Of a stretch of 37,325 bases of DNA, positions 21,201-33,200 are shown one piece after another (within the stretch, counting starts at the first letter, position 1; the number at the start of each line of letters is the position of its first letter). The position numbers were made by a program, and so were the translations under genes. The stretch comes from Gnetum montanum (taxonomy: Eukaryota; Streptophyta; Gnetopsida; Gnetales; Gnetaceae). The stretch is from assembly GCA_015680685.1 (NCBI GenBank), contig MNCI01025384.1:561497-598821 (forward strand). Reading direction: 5' to 3'. The notes under the pieces are model-generated. The model saw only the letters and a list, made by a program, of their open reading frames with translations, was not told the origin of the DNA and ran no database searches.

Positions 21201-24200
21201 AGTACCGACCAACTTGTCGATACTACGGCCGGCCATGCCTTACTGTCCTTCATGGATGGATTCTCAGGATACAATCAAATCTGCATAAACCCATAACATC
21301 AACTAGCCACTACCTTCATGACCCCTTAGGGAACCTTCTGTTACACGATGATGTCCTTCGGGCTAAAAAATGTTGGAGCAACATATCAACAAGCAATGAC
21401 TTACATTTTTAGTGATTATCTTTTGGAACGGCTAAATGATTATGTGGATGATATAGCGGTTAAATCTAAGAAAGCTCCTGATCATGCAAATGACCTAAAC
21501 CTAGTCCTTCAATGTTGTCGTAGGCATGACCTCCGCCTCAATCCCAAAAAATGTCTTCGAAGTCAAAACTGGACGCATGTTAGGCTTTGTAGTGTCAAAA
21601 ACGGGGATACATGTAGATCCCGATAAATTCAAAGCCATTGTTAACTTAGCACCACCTACAAACCTTAAGGAATTGTGCAAGTTGCAAGGCAGGGTACAAT
21701 TCATATGAAGGTTTATCGCAAGGCTAACAGATAAATTGCATCCAATGCAACACTTGCTTAAAAAAGGAGTTAACTTTGAATGGACAAACCAATGCCAAGA
21801 AGCATTTGACAACTTAAAAAAGGAACTTGTTCATCTTCCTACCGTTTACCCTCCACAAAGAGATAAGCTTTTTTACATTTATCTTGCCACTTCAGACACG
21901 TCCATTGCTGCTTTGCTCTGTCAAAAGAGGGGTGATGGTTCTGAAATTCTTGTCTACTACCTAAGTCATGCGTTGATAGCTTATGAAGCAAAATACAATG
22001 ATGTAGAAAAAAATTGTCTTGCTTTAGTATTCGTGCATAAAAAATGGAGACATTATTTGTTTCGTAGCCAAGTAAATATCATCTGCAAAAATAACATACT
22101 TAGGCCATTACAACCAATACATACAAAAGTAGCAGGATAGCCTGGTGGAAAGTCATAACTGCAAAATTTGACCTACACTACGTAGCACAGTCATTTACAA
22201 AGGGTCAAGCGATAGCTACGCAACTTACAGCTTCACACACCGATGACCAAGCAATAATAAAACTTGAATTTCCAGACGAACACGTTAGTAGCATAAGCCC
22301 AGTACCCGCAAATTTCAAAGCCATTCTACATTTTGACGGTGCCTCAACGACACAAGGTGGCATTGCCGCTATTGTTCTCACATTTCCCTTCGGAGAGATC
22401 CAATCTTTCGCATATCACTTCACGTTTCTTTGCACAAACAATGTAGCAGAATACGAGGGTCTCCTTAGGGGCATTCTGGCAGCTCGAGAGTCAGGAATCC
22501 AAAACTTAGCAATTTGAGGCGATTCGCAATTAGTCATTAACCAAGTCATAGAGGTCTATGCCTACAAGGCACAACATTTGCAGCCTTACTGTGATTTGGC
22601 GAAATACTTACTAAAGCAGTTTGCAACCCTAGACGTGCAATATGTACCCCGCAATGAAAACACCCTAGCCGATGCATTAGCCATGTTAGCTTTAAGCGTG
22701 CCACCACACATGTTTGCTACCTTGCCCGCTTTGATAGTGAGATGCACTAACCCTATCATTCACACAACAAACATCGCATCTATAAGTGCGACNTTGCACT
22801 AGGCCGCGATATCGCGTCCCGCCGCCATTTCTATAAATAAGAGGCGACACTCCCTTCATTTCCCAATCCTGGCTAGTGTAGCGAAGCTCTGGCAGATTGA
22901 TCACTCCAGAGTTAGAATTTTTTCCCATGTGCCCGCAGTAGGAGTCCTAGAGTGAACGGCTCTTTATTCGAGCAGCTTGTAACCTGAACCCAAGTTGTGT
23001 ACGGCAATAAAGACGAACTTGTTTGGATAAACCTTGCAGCACGTGGTTTCATTTATTGCTTTCATTTACTGCTTTCCTAGTGCGTTCAAGTACGACATGA
23101 TTACGAGTGTCTACGGACGTGTACGGCTAGTCAAGGAATCGGCTGCTTATCACACATAAGCTAAATAGGTGCCTCAGTACGACCACTTCGAGCACTTGCG
23201 TTACGTGTGGCGATCCCAGTAACGATTAGCGTTTGGTAAGCTGCAGTTGCATAGTTCAGGGTGTGTCCGGTAAGTGGGAACGGATGCTGACGCTAGTTAA
23301 TTTAGACTTAGATCTTTAGTTAGAGTTAGCTTAGTTTCTCAACCCTTTCTCTTGGTAGCATAGAAGATAAGCCGAAAATACAAAAAAAATCAGATACCTC
23401 AGACTTGCTTAACCATACACCGTGACACATACAAGCAAGCCTGGGAAGACAACGAACGATTAACCCCAAGTGTTTCTTGTGGCGTTAAGGCATTTAGTCT
23501 GCGGAGTTTGACCGGATCGCGCGTGTACGCTCGTATTCGTATGGTGGAGTGTAGGGGTACCTCGCCACTCATCAATACGGATCTGAAGCGGAGTTACCTC
23601 TTGAATTGCAGGTCCCGTAGCTCAGAATGATCCTCTCGAATTTTATGAATGAGGCTCAAAACAACAAGTCAAGAATCGTTGATCTTGACTCTACAGAGGA
23701 GCGCATCCAAACGCTTAACCGTATCGAGTGGTACTAAGACAAGCAACGGCAGAAACATCATTGCAATCTACACCAACATCCGATCAAAAAAGGGGATCTA
23801 GTCCTCAAGGCCGTTCGCGAGCCCATGAACAAATTCTCAGCCAACTGGGAAGGGCCCTTTTTGGTCACAAAGGCATATGAGAATGGAGCATTCAAGCTGG
23901 CTGACTTAGATGGCAAGGAGTTCTCAAATCCTATCAATCATCTGTACCTAAAACCCTACTACGCCTAACATGCAATGTTGCGCTGAATATAAAGCAAGGT
24001 AAGCAAATCATCCGCTATGACGTAAAACTAGCACAGATCGTCCGCCATGACGTAAAACTGGCACAGATCATCTACTATGATGTAAAACTAACACAGATCA
24101 TCTGCTATGACGTAAAACTAGCACAGATCGTCCGCCATGACAAAATTGGCACAAATCGTCCGCCATGACGTAAAACTGGCATAACATGTCTTTGGGCCAT

Positions 24201-27200
24201 GACACGAAACTAGCACCCACAGCATGTCTTTGGGCCATGACATGAAACTGGCACCCACAGAGTGGTCCTCTATGACCTTAAACTGGTCATCCCCCGTCCG
24301 CTACGACGTTAAACTAGCACATCATGGTCTGCTGGGACCTTAAACTAGCACAACAAGGTTTACCTAGACCTTAAACGAGGACCACGGTCAACTGGGATCT
24401 TAAGCTGGCACATCCGACGATCTACCAAGACCTAAAACTAAGTTCGCAAGGCAACCTCTCTGGTTCAACACATGTGACTTGGTGAACAAGTGAGCGAGAA
24501 TATTCTCCATTTTCCGTTGCCTGCCCACGCCTCTCGGGCAAGGCAAGTGGGGGCGTTGCAATTCCAGAATGAAATTCACAACGTCAAGGAAACACCCTTT
24601 GGGACATTTGCAGTGTCGCCGTCTCTAGCATCTTGCTGATCTTCCAAAGATGTCACTTGACATCTTGCTAACCTTCCAGAGCTACCGCAACCATCGCCAA
24701 TCATCTTGGTTGTAGCTCCCTTCGTCAACACCTCCCACTAGAGTCCCAGGACTATTGTGGCCCAACCACAATGTCGTTGCCCTCCAGCCCTCACCACCAT
24801 CCGAGTCTAGAAGAACATTTAGCAACTGAGCTTCCCACCCTACGGTTGAATTTCCTGGCTCCTGCCTATGGTGAGGATTCTTGAGCACCTGCATCACCAT
24901 TGCTCCTAGCTTCTTGAGTGCTCAATTCCGGTGTGGCTGCTAGAGTTTTTTCAGCCTACTACCACCAACGCCTGCACTGGCCTTCCTGCTTTGGAAATTG
25001 CACATGCTAGACACAGCACTTGTGGCTTTTGCGGTGTCCCGAGCTAACCAGACGTCACCTTCATTTCACATAATGATCATTTTTCCTGGCTTTCTCTCTG
25101 TTGTGTTTGCAGAATAAGGCTCGGATGGCGTCGATCAAGAATGCGTTTTACCACAAGAACAGGGTACTACATTGTTCCAAAGTACCCGCTTCGACTGGCC
25201 TAGCTACTTGAGAGTGCATACCCTCACATCCTTTCAACCAACCTAACCTCTGTTTTCTCCCTTTTCAATTGCCCACACCCCCTCGCAAACTTCTCCAATG
25301 CACATGCAACCCCTTCTTGTGCTTAACCGCTAAGCCCATGATGGACATAACGCAACTCGTCCTATGGGAAGCCTCTATAGGCTGGTCAAAGCCCCACACA
25401 AATGTAACACAACTCATCCTGGGGAGGAAACACCTGTCCTACAGCGACAACACAATTGCCTTCAAATGGATATGGGTGTGCAACTTTCTTTAAAAAAAAA
25501 ACAAAACAAACAAACAAAAACAAAAAATAAAAGAATAAAAGAAAGCAAAGCAAAAAAAGTGGAAATGATGAAATAAGACAGGTGCCCAAGTCAGAAGGCA
25601 TAGTTACCATGTCAGTCTTGGATCGACCATCTCGAAGCACTCCGATGAGAGGTCGAAATCCAAAGGGGAAAGACACCGATGCGTACTAACTCCCTCATAA
25701 GCACTCCAACGAGGGATTGCACTATGGCAACAGTTCTCGCGGCGTCGCATCCTACATTTTTTCCCTAACCCAATCTCCTCAAGCCCATCCCCTATTCTCT
25801 ATCATACTTCACTTTCCTAGCACTCTCAAGCACAACAAAGCATCATCTAAGCGGGCACTGACAAACGGTGTTGCTGTCATGTTCATCATGGTGTTTTGTA
25901 TTCTTTCTCGACGTCTCTCGGGCAAATCTTCCAGACGTTGACAAAGAGGGCTAGTGAAACACCATCAATTTTGGGCTCTCATGATTCAACACAGTCCTAA
26001 AACCTGGGCAAAACCCCTCCAAGTGTGGTGTTACGCTAGGCCGCGTAGATAGTATGACACCCTGGAAGTCCTAATGCCTACAAAGCTTTCTTTGGGCCTG
26101 TCTGCTACGTTCCTCAGCATAGTCAACATAGCACCTAGTTGCAAGGCCAGTTTGCACAAACGGAGCATTGGGGGTGGACCATACAGCTCGGCAAATTTTC
26201 TATCTTCCGGGCCACCAAGCTTGCTACGCTCTCTAGCTTGTCCAACTCAACACATGTCCCGATTGCCGATCCACCCAAGTGCCAAGCTAGGAGCTGTCGA
26301 AAGTGTTCAAGATGGACAAAACAATTCGGCAAATTTTCTATTTTTGACCTGTTACACTATGCTACGTTGCACAGTGTAGACAACGTAGCAGGCCATGAGG
26401 TGCTGAAATTTTCCCAAGTGTTGGGCCAAACGTAGAAGGTGCATTTGGCAATTCTTTGGCTTCCAAGGATGTCTGTCCTGCTACATCCTTGGAGTATGAT
26501 CAACGTGACATGGAAAAATAAGGCAAGTTTCACAAAAGTTATCCTAATTTGGGTGCTACGCTGCACAGCGTAGTGAGGTGCCAACGTCCACAAAATCTTC
26601 CCTCAAGTTGTTCTGACATGAAAAATGCACTTGACCATTCTTCAACCTCCAAGGCTGCTTCTCCCACTTCACCCTCAGAACATGACCAAGGTCCCATGGC
26701 AGAGTATTGCAGGTTAAGTTAAAATTCATCCAGGTGCTACACTGTGCTACGCTACATAGCGTAGCACAGCGTAGCAAAGATATCAAGGTCAAAAGTGTCT
26801 CAAGAATGAAACCGAGAGGTCTTAGGCTCTTTCGACATGAAAAGCATGATTGCCAATTGTTGAAGTTGCTTGCCTTGCTGGGTCTCAGAGTGGTGCTCTC
26901 AGTTTTTAACAAAATTTATTAACAAAGGTGTGCTACGTTGTGCAACATAGCACAGCGTAGCGGGCCAATGTTTATGCTACTCAGCTACGCTGGACAGCGT
27001 AGACAGCATAACACTTGAGAAGAAGCCTCAAAAGATCTCCAGAAGTTCCAGAACTCATCGTCGACAGTCATTTCTGCTCCGGCATCTCCTCGATAGCCAA
27101 GATCAACAGTTTACTTTGTTTTTTGCACGCCTTGTTGATCCCCAAAAGTTGTCCCTATGCTTGACCCAACTTGGAAGAGGAAGGAAGACGTAGTCCTGGA

Positions 27201-30200
27201 GTGCAAGCTCCACTTTGCATTTGTTGTAGCCATTTTTTGTAAGAACAGGGCTATTCTTTAGATTCTGGCACATGCGGTATGGGCAACATGGTCACAACTT
27301 GGCAGATTTGTGGTTCCTGTTCTTGTTCCATTCAGAGTAGCACATCAGCGTAGCACCACATGTTGGGTGTAGCACATCAGCGTAACATGTCCACGTTCAT
27401 GCTACGTGGGTCCCAAGACACGTGGTGTTCAAACCACGTCTCTCCCCCAACCCTAGCTCTATAAATACCCTAGTAAATGACATTCAGGAGAAGATTGGCA
27501 ACCAAAAGGTTGATGAGTGGGAGATCTCAGCATTAGTCTTCCAAATCCTTGTTCCACTCCCACGCTTGAACATGACACTTGCCCGGGCGTGGCGTAGCAA
27601 CATTCAAACCAGCAAGCATCAACACCATATTTGCAACACTCAAGAGAGTGTGACCATATTGCCCTGCGGACCAACTATTTCTGTCTACGTTGCACACCAA
27701 TTGTACACATCATTCAAGCAAAAGCCACGTCCCCCAATCTTGGGGCAGTGCATTTCTTGACTCACACTCATTTCATTCTTTTTCTGCAACATTTTAAATT
27801 GTTTAGCGTATCTATTTCTTTGTATTGTCATATGCACCTACGCTCATATTCTCTCGCTGTTATACATGTTGCACGCCTACTTATGCCAAACTCTTATACG
27901 TGATGCTTAAAAATCATTATCTATGAATGGTTATTTGACACTACGTAAGTCCCTAATTGATTGACTAGACCGCTTAAGGTGCCCCATTTCCGTTTTCCCC
28001 AGCATTGCCCTCCCGCGGACTCAGGGTTAGGCTGTGAGCCTGGCAACCTCTCGGTGTTCCAATAATCGACGTTTTCAAATGCTACATTGTCAATCTCACA
28101 TGCCCATTGCCTCATGAAAGCTTGCTTGTCCAAGTCAAATAACAATGATGCCATGAATATCAAAAGGATTTTTGAAAAATGGGTTATTTACTCCTTGCCC
28201 ATTGTCTAAACTTTTGTGCACAAGTCTTTACCCAAGCCTTAAGTTCTCCTCCATCCTATAAATAGAGGGAGTATTTGCTCTCATTTTCACTTTTGGGGCC
28301 AAGGAACATCTCCCCTATGCTTCCTGCTCCTATTGCAAGTGCACAAGCCATCTGCACAGAGCCTCCCCTTGGAGGAGCACTTCCGCCTCTCAGGGAGTGG
28401 GTGTCAACGGTGCGTGGATCCACTTTGCCACCATTGGAGCCAACTGCCCACAAGATTCTAAGGGAGGAGGTCTAGCGGTGCTGAGTTTTGATGATGCTAT
28501 CCTCATCAAGTACCAAGGGATTACAAATAGGTTCATGCAAAATGACAAATGTTGTATGCTTCTTTTGCTCATCTAGGAGGGGCATACCCCTAGAGAATTT
28601 TGTCTGATTCTACTTAGGGGATTTTTACCCCCTAGGGGTTTTTGGGGGATTCTACTTGTTTGATTCTACTTTGGGGGATTTTTACATATTCAGTTTTTGT
28701 TTTGTTTTTTTTTTTTTTTTGAGAGAGAGAGAATGTTTGGGATTGCATTACTGAGAAATTATAGTATAAGAGTATACAATGTCAGGGTGGGGGGGGGGGG
28801 GGGCACGCACCCCCTTAAACAAGGGGGGGTGCACCCCCACGAACACAAGGGGGGGGGGGGCCCCCCCCTAAACAAGGGGGGGGCGCCCCCCCACCCACAA
28901 GGGGGGGGGGCGCACCCCCCTAAACAAAGGGGGGGGGGTCGCACCCCCGAACAAAAAACAAAAGCCAAGAGGGCAAAACCAACATGTGGGGTGGGGGTGC
29001 TTTTAGGGGCGAGTCGGCAAGTGACGGCAGGCACATTGCAGACGTTCAAGCTCATGGAGCAGGTCCAAAGTGTTGTGATGCTCCTCAATATCCATGAAGT
29101 TCGCCACTTGTTGGATGCCTTGCATGGCGGATTCCCGCCTGCTCTGATCCGCCGGTGAGTCACCCGCATCCGGATGATAACATGCTGAGGTTTTTGGCAC
29201 TAATACATCCTGACCTTTTCTCAAAAAAAAAAAATCTATTTCCCAAGATTCTAACTCCCAGAACAAAACCTTGTCAAATCCCAACTCCCATGAAATGTGT
29301 ATATTATAATTTCATATTTATTTTCAAGCCCTCCATCTCCCCTAAACACATTTGCTTGCTAAAAAATTAGGCCCTACTTTCAAACTTTGTTTGCCCAATT
29401 TTGGATGCCTGAAAATGGACAAAAAATATTGGCTAATTGTCCCATTAAAAAAATAGTAACTATTGTAACTCTCTCTATTGTATGATGTGAGCTAGTTCTT
29501 ATATAGCATTCAAAATTACACTTGAGACGCATAGTTACTTCTTTCATTTGTAGGATGGAAATATTGCATCTTGGAAGCCTGGACGTTTCCTTGGAGTAAG
29601 TCTTTCATTACATAAATGTTTTGTACATTTTGTCATAGTTAGATTTTCGTTTTATGAAAAGTAAATATTGTTTATTTATTTTTGGTTCAATGCATTAACC
29701 CTATTTATTTATCAACAATTATATTCTTTTATTCGTGCAAAAGAAAGAAAGAAACTACATGTGTAATCATGTATGTTTATTTACTTTCCATAAAATTAAC
29801 TCACAAGAATTATAATTAGAAGCCCTTTAGGCCGTAGGATAAGCAATTCACCTAAACTCATAGTTAGTAATTAAGTGGATGATGCATTTGATTGGTGTGC
29901 ATTTTGTGCAACATGTAGTATTTTTAGGGATCATTAACTAGTCATTTTAATAATAATATATTCATCCCTATAACTTGAATGGATGGGTTGCATTGTATAT
30001 TTATTTTGCATACACCCTACCCATACATATGCTTACTTTGGCTTAATATCCTAAGCCATTGGACCCAAGGGGGTTGTGTTGCACAACATCCAAAGGGTTT
30101 CAATGATGCAAGAGCCCTTCATAAGCATGTACCGACCTCACATATGATCCTTGGTCACCTATCTTAGGGATATATCAAAGTGTAGTCCAAAAAATGATGA

Positions 30201-33200
30201 TTGAGCCAAGCCTTGTTTGTGTACTTTAGAACCCAATGATAACCCAACTTACAGTTAGATGGTGATCGGATTCTTCAAGTTGGATGGCCCTCAATGTGGG
30301 AATGCAATGCCATGTTGCATGGGCAAAGCTATTAAAAACCAATATTTTTTATTCTCAGCCATTATTTGAAGTCCATCATAGATTAAATAATCTTTTATGG
30401 CAGAAACATAGTGGAGGACTAGGAGCACATCCAACCACATCCATTCGTGTTGCTTGTAAAATGAAACTTGAAACAATTGAGTCACACAAATGTTTGATGT
30501 TTTCTAGCTTTGCAAGTGATGTAAAGTGTTAGTAATCACCATGGACGATGCTAGTTTTTAAGGTATCATAGCGCTACTAAAGATAGATGATGTGCAATAG
30601 ATGCATCAATCCTTAGGATTATAAAAAGTGCCAAGGTCTCATCCTATCAACAACTTGTTAAGTCTAATGAGGGGAAGCAGTTAAACAAGCCCTGTAATCA
30701 ACCCATTATTATGAGTCACATCTTTATTAGTTGCTAATGTAAGTATAATACCATGTTTTAAGACAACTGGAAAATCAAAAAAATTACTGATCTTTAGAGG
30801 GTGGTTATTAGGGGGTCCTACAAGGCTGAAGAAAACCAACATTTGGTAGAAAAATTCAACAGAAAACATTGTAATTGATATACATATTGAAAAGGAAATA
30901 ACCCACCACACATTTCTGCAGTTCCTTCACAACATATTGTTCCATATGCTCAACTATTAAGTACGTGGTAAAGCTTCTTATAACAGAAAGCATGTCCAAA
31001 ATTGATCCTTGTCACTTTTTCTTTACATATAAATAATATTTGTATCACCAAAAATTTGGAAAAAAAACAGTAATTAAAATTCTATGCTAATACAATACAT
31101 CATCATGATTCATTCTTAGCAATAAAATTTAAAGTATTAAGAACTAGTACGCAACTAGACAATACCTTCTCAGTATGGCTTCCAAAATCATGGTACATTC
31201 CTGAAAAGTTGTCAAAATGCATCTGGAACGGAAAAAAGAAAGGTCAAAACATTGGCGAGAAGTGAATGGCATATCAAGAAAGCAAAATGGCATGTAAATA
31301 AAAACATTTTTATGCAATGTCCTTCTGAAACTTCTAGAGTTTAAACAAGTTTCAAAAATTCATTTCAGTTATGCTAGAACTGGTACATGGTTTGGCTGAG
31401 AGTTGGCTTGTGTCATTATAATGGAATAACAGACTATCTGGCAAAATGAGCAGACTTCAGCTGGAACTCAAGAATGTGTAGATAGAGTTCGGCTGGGAAG
31501 GATGATGGGGTGTATATTAGCAGTACAGATATTGATGAGATCAGCCTAGTTGAGGAATTGTGTTCATTCTTGTCTATTCTATGCAGCAAATTTTCTGCGG
31601 CATTGTATCTTATCTCTACAGACTTTATGATTCTATATGCACGTGATAAAGATTATCAACTTGTACCTAGCAAAAAGACAAGATATAAGAATAAATCATC
31701 CGGCCTAGATGGAAGAAACTGCAAATTATATCACATCTTTTCAACAGTAATCATCTGGCTAAAGATTTTGATGCAACCGCATGGTCAGGCAAAACTTGCG
31801 TTCTACAATTTATGCTGATGATTTATTTCACCTCCTACCTGATTCAGAATATTTAAATCTTTCAGCTGTAGTGCAGTTTTCCAGTACTCCTGATAACATT
31901 TAAAAAATTCATTAAAACAACTGCATCTATAATAGAGGTAGGTAAGAATCTTGTAAAAGTTACTTTACTTACATGGTTAACAGAACTAACTTCTTTTGAA
32001 ATTTGATACATACAGTCTGCCGCCAAGGCCATCCAGCAGCGCAAATCTAAATGTCTTTCATCATCGCTAGGGTGTGAAGCACGTGGATAATCATCAAGAC
32101 CTGATTGAAGTGTCTAATAACAAGAAATGAAATACTCAAGTTATTAACTGCAGGTGATGGAGCAACAAAACACATTGCTAATTTCTCAAAACCATGACAA
32201 AAAGCTGAAATAGAGGACACTGAATCTAGTCATCACTGTTGTGTATCAAATGAAAAACAATGGCAAGATAACAATGCAATGCCAAAATGTTTGAAAATAA
32301 CAAAAATTTAAGATATATTTAATTTTAGTTAAACACAAGGTAAGTATTGTAATAATCCACTTTTTCTTGGCTTTCAGTCTTGATGTTTGTGGCAGTGTTT
32401 ATGAATGTACTTTGTTAGGATGATGTGTGTAGTTTGGAGCTAACTTGTAGAATCATTTATCATTTCAGAATTCTAATAGATTTGAGTGGGGTTAATGACC
32501 ATGTCCTAATGATTTGTAGAATTTGGTGTTGCTCTGTAATCTATCTATGATTTCATAATTGTGATGGATTTGAGTAGTGTTGATGACCATGTGTTCATGA
32601 TTTGTAGGATGAATAGCACATCCTGTATGCATTGGTACCAAGTTGTGTTGTGACTACATGCTATGTAATGTTTGAATGCTTTATGAATTATCTGATGAGT
32701 AGTGCTAGCAATAAATCAGAAATTTGATGCATGAGGCAGCGGTTAGATTCTTACAAATTCCTCACTGCCTTAGGATCTGACATGCATTGGTAATTGGTTA
32801 AATGACTTATAGCCCTTGTCTATGATTAAGTGGAAAGGTGTTAATTATTTGTTAATTTGAAAGCTGTTAGATTCCAAGCATTCTATTCTCAGACTTGTTT
32901 AAATATTTGCTAAGTAATAAATATGCTTAAGTATGTATGTTTAGAGTCAAGTGATAGTTAGAGACAAATGAAAAGTTGTATTGAAAAGATAGGGAAGGAC
33001 ATCCTTGGAGTTTCAGAAAGGAATAAATACATTCAAAAAGAAACCTGATGGTGAGTGAAAAAAGTGATGAAAAAATCCAAGATAAGAAGTATTTTAAGGA
33101 GTGGCAACAGAGTAGGAGATAGGATGAATCTGAAAGATACAAGATAGCAAAGAAAGTGACAGAGAAGCCAGTGAGCAAGGCTAAACATAGCACTTTCAAA

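Larger units (their letters stand above)
20577..22792 (+). pseudogene. Tat-type Ty3/gypsy pol: reverse transcriptase and two RNase H segments, broken
   Basis: The frame opens at ATG 20577. A reverse transcriptase stretch contains [54 protein letters not shown] and the catalytic YVDD at about 21440. A connecting region and RNase H follow (21526-22140, with [20 protein letters not shown]), then a second RNase H-like domain (22330-22720: [38 protein letters not shown]), the dual arrangement typical of the Tat lineage. Breaks: TAG 20721, TAA 21294, TAG 21327, a frameshift near 21560, TGA 21706, a frameshift near 22135, TGA 22515. The integrase core is missing: coding ends at an N and an LTR begins. 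Non-functional as it stands. Confidence 0.9.
24557..28700 (+). mobile_element. long LTR-like or non-coding tract of the Tat element
   Basis: No coding region is convincing. Contents: duplicated CATCTTGCTGATCTTCC-type words (about 24628-24680), an A-rich low-complexity stretch (25491-25560), a repeated GGCAAATTTTCTAT block (26191 and 26329), several CGTAGC hairpins (26350-27010), repeated GTAGCACATCAGCGTA words (27338 and 27369), and TATA boxes at 27460 and 28257. Length and content suit a long Tat/Ogre LTR, but no second copy or end was found in the window. Confidence 0.4.
28707..29234 (-). mobile_element. inverted-ended repeat with G/C hairpin array and HPD segment (copy 1)
   Basis: A poly-T run followed by GAGA (28707-28724) is mirrored by TCTC and a poly-A run (29219-29234): a perfect 16-bp inverted pair bounds 528 bp. 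Inside, on the minus strand, lie an open HPD-containing segment (29185-28997), a G/C-rich hairpin array (28950-28787), and a tail with GTATACTC and CAGTAATGCAATCCC running into the oligo-A end. The tail is shared with 37165-37240, and the HPD segment with 36670-36880. Best read as a retroposed repeat family whose transcript ended in the minus-strand A-tail; a foldback element is the alternative. Confidence 0.55.

Noticed and set aside
28697-29169. Two overlapping Gly/Pro-rich frames of 136 and 153 residues on opposite strands
   Set aside because: They are readings of G and C homopolymer runs; only the short HPD segment recurs at another locus.
31510-31818. 102-residue plus-strand frame within the intron between GCS1 exons d and e
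   Set aside because: Lies opposite to and inside a 616-bp intron, has no recognisable domain, and such lengths arise by chance here.
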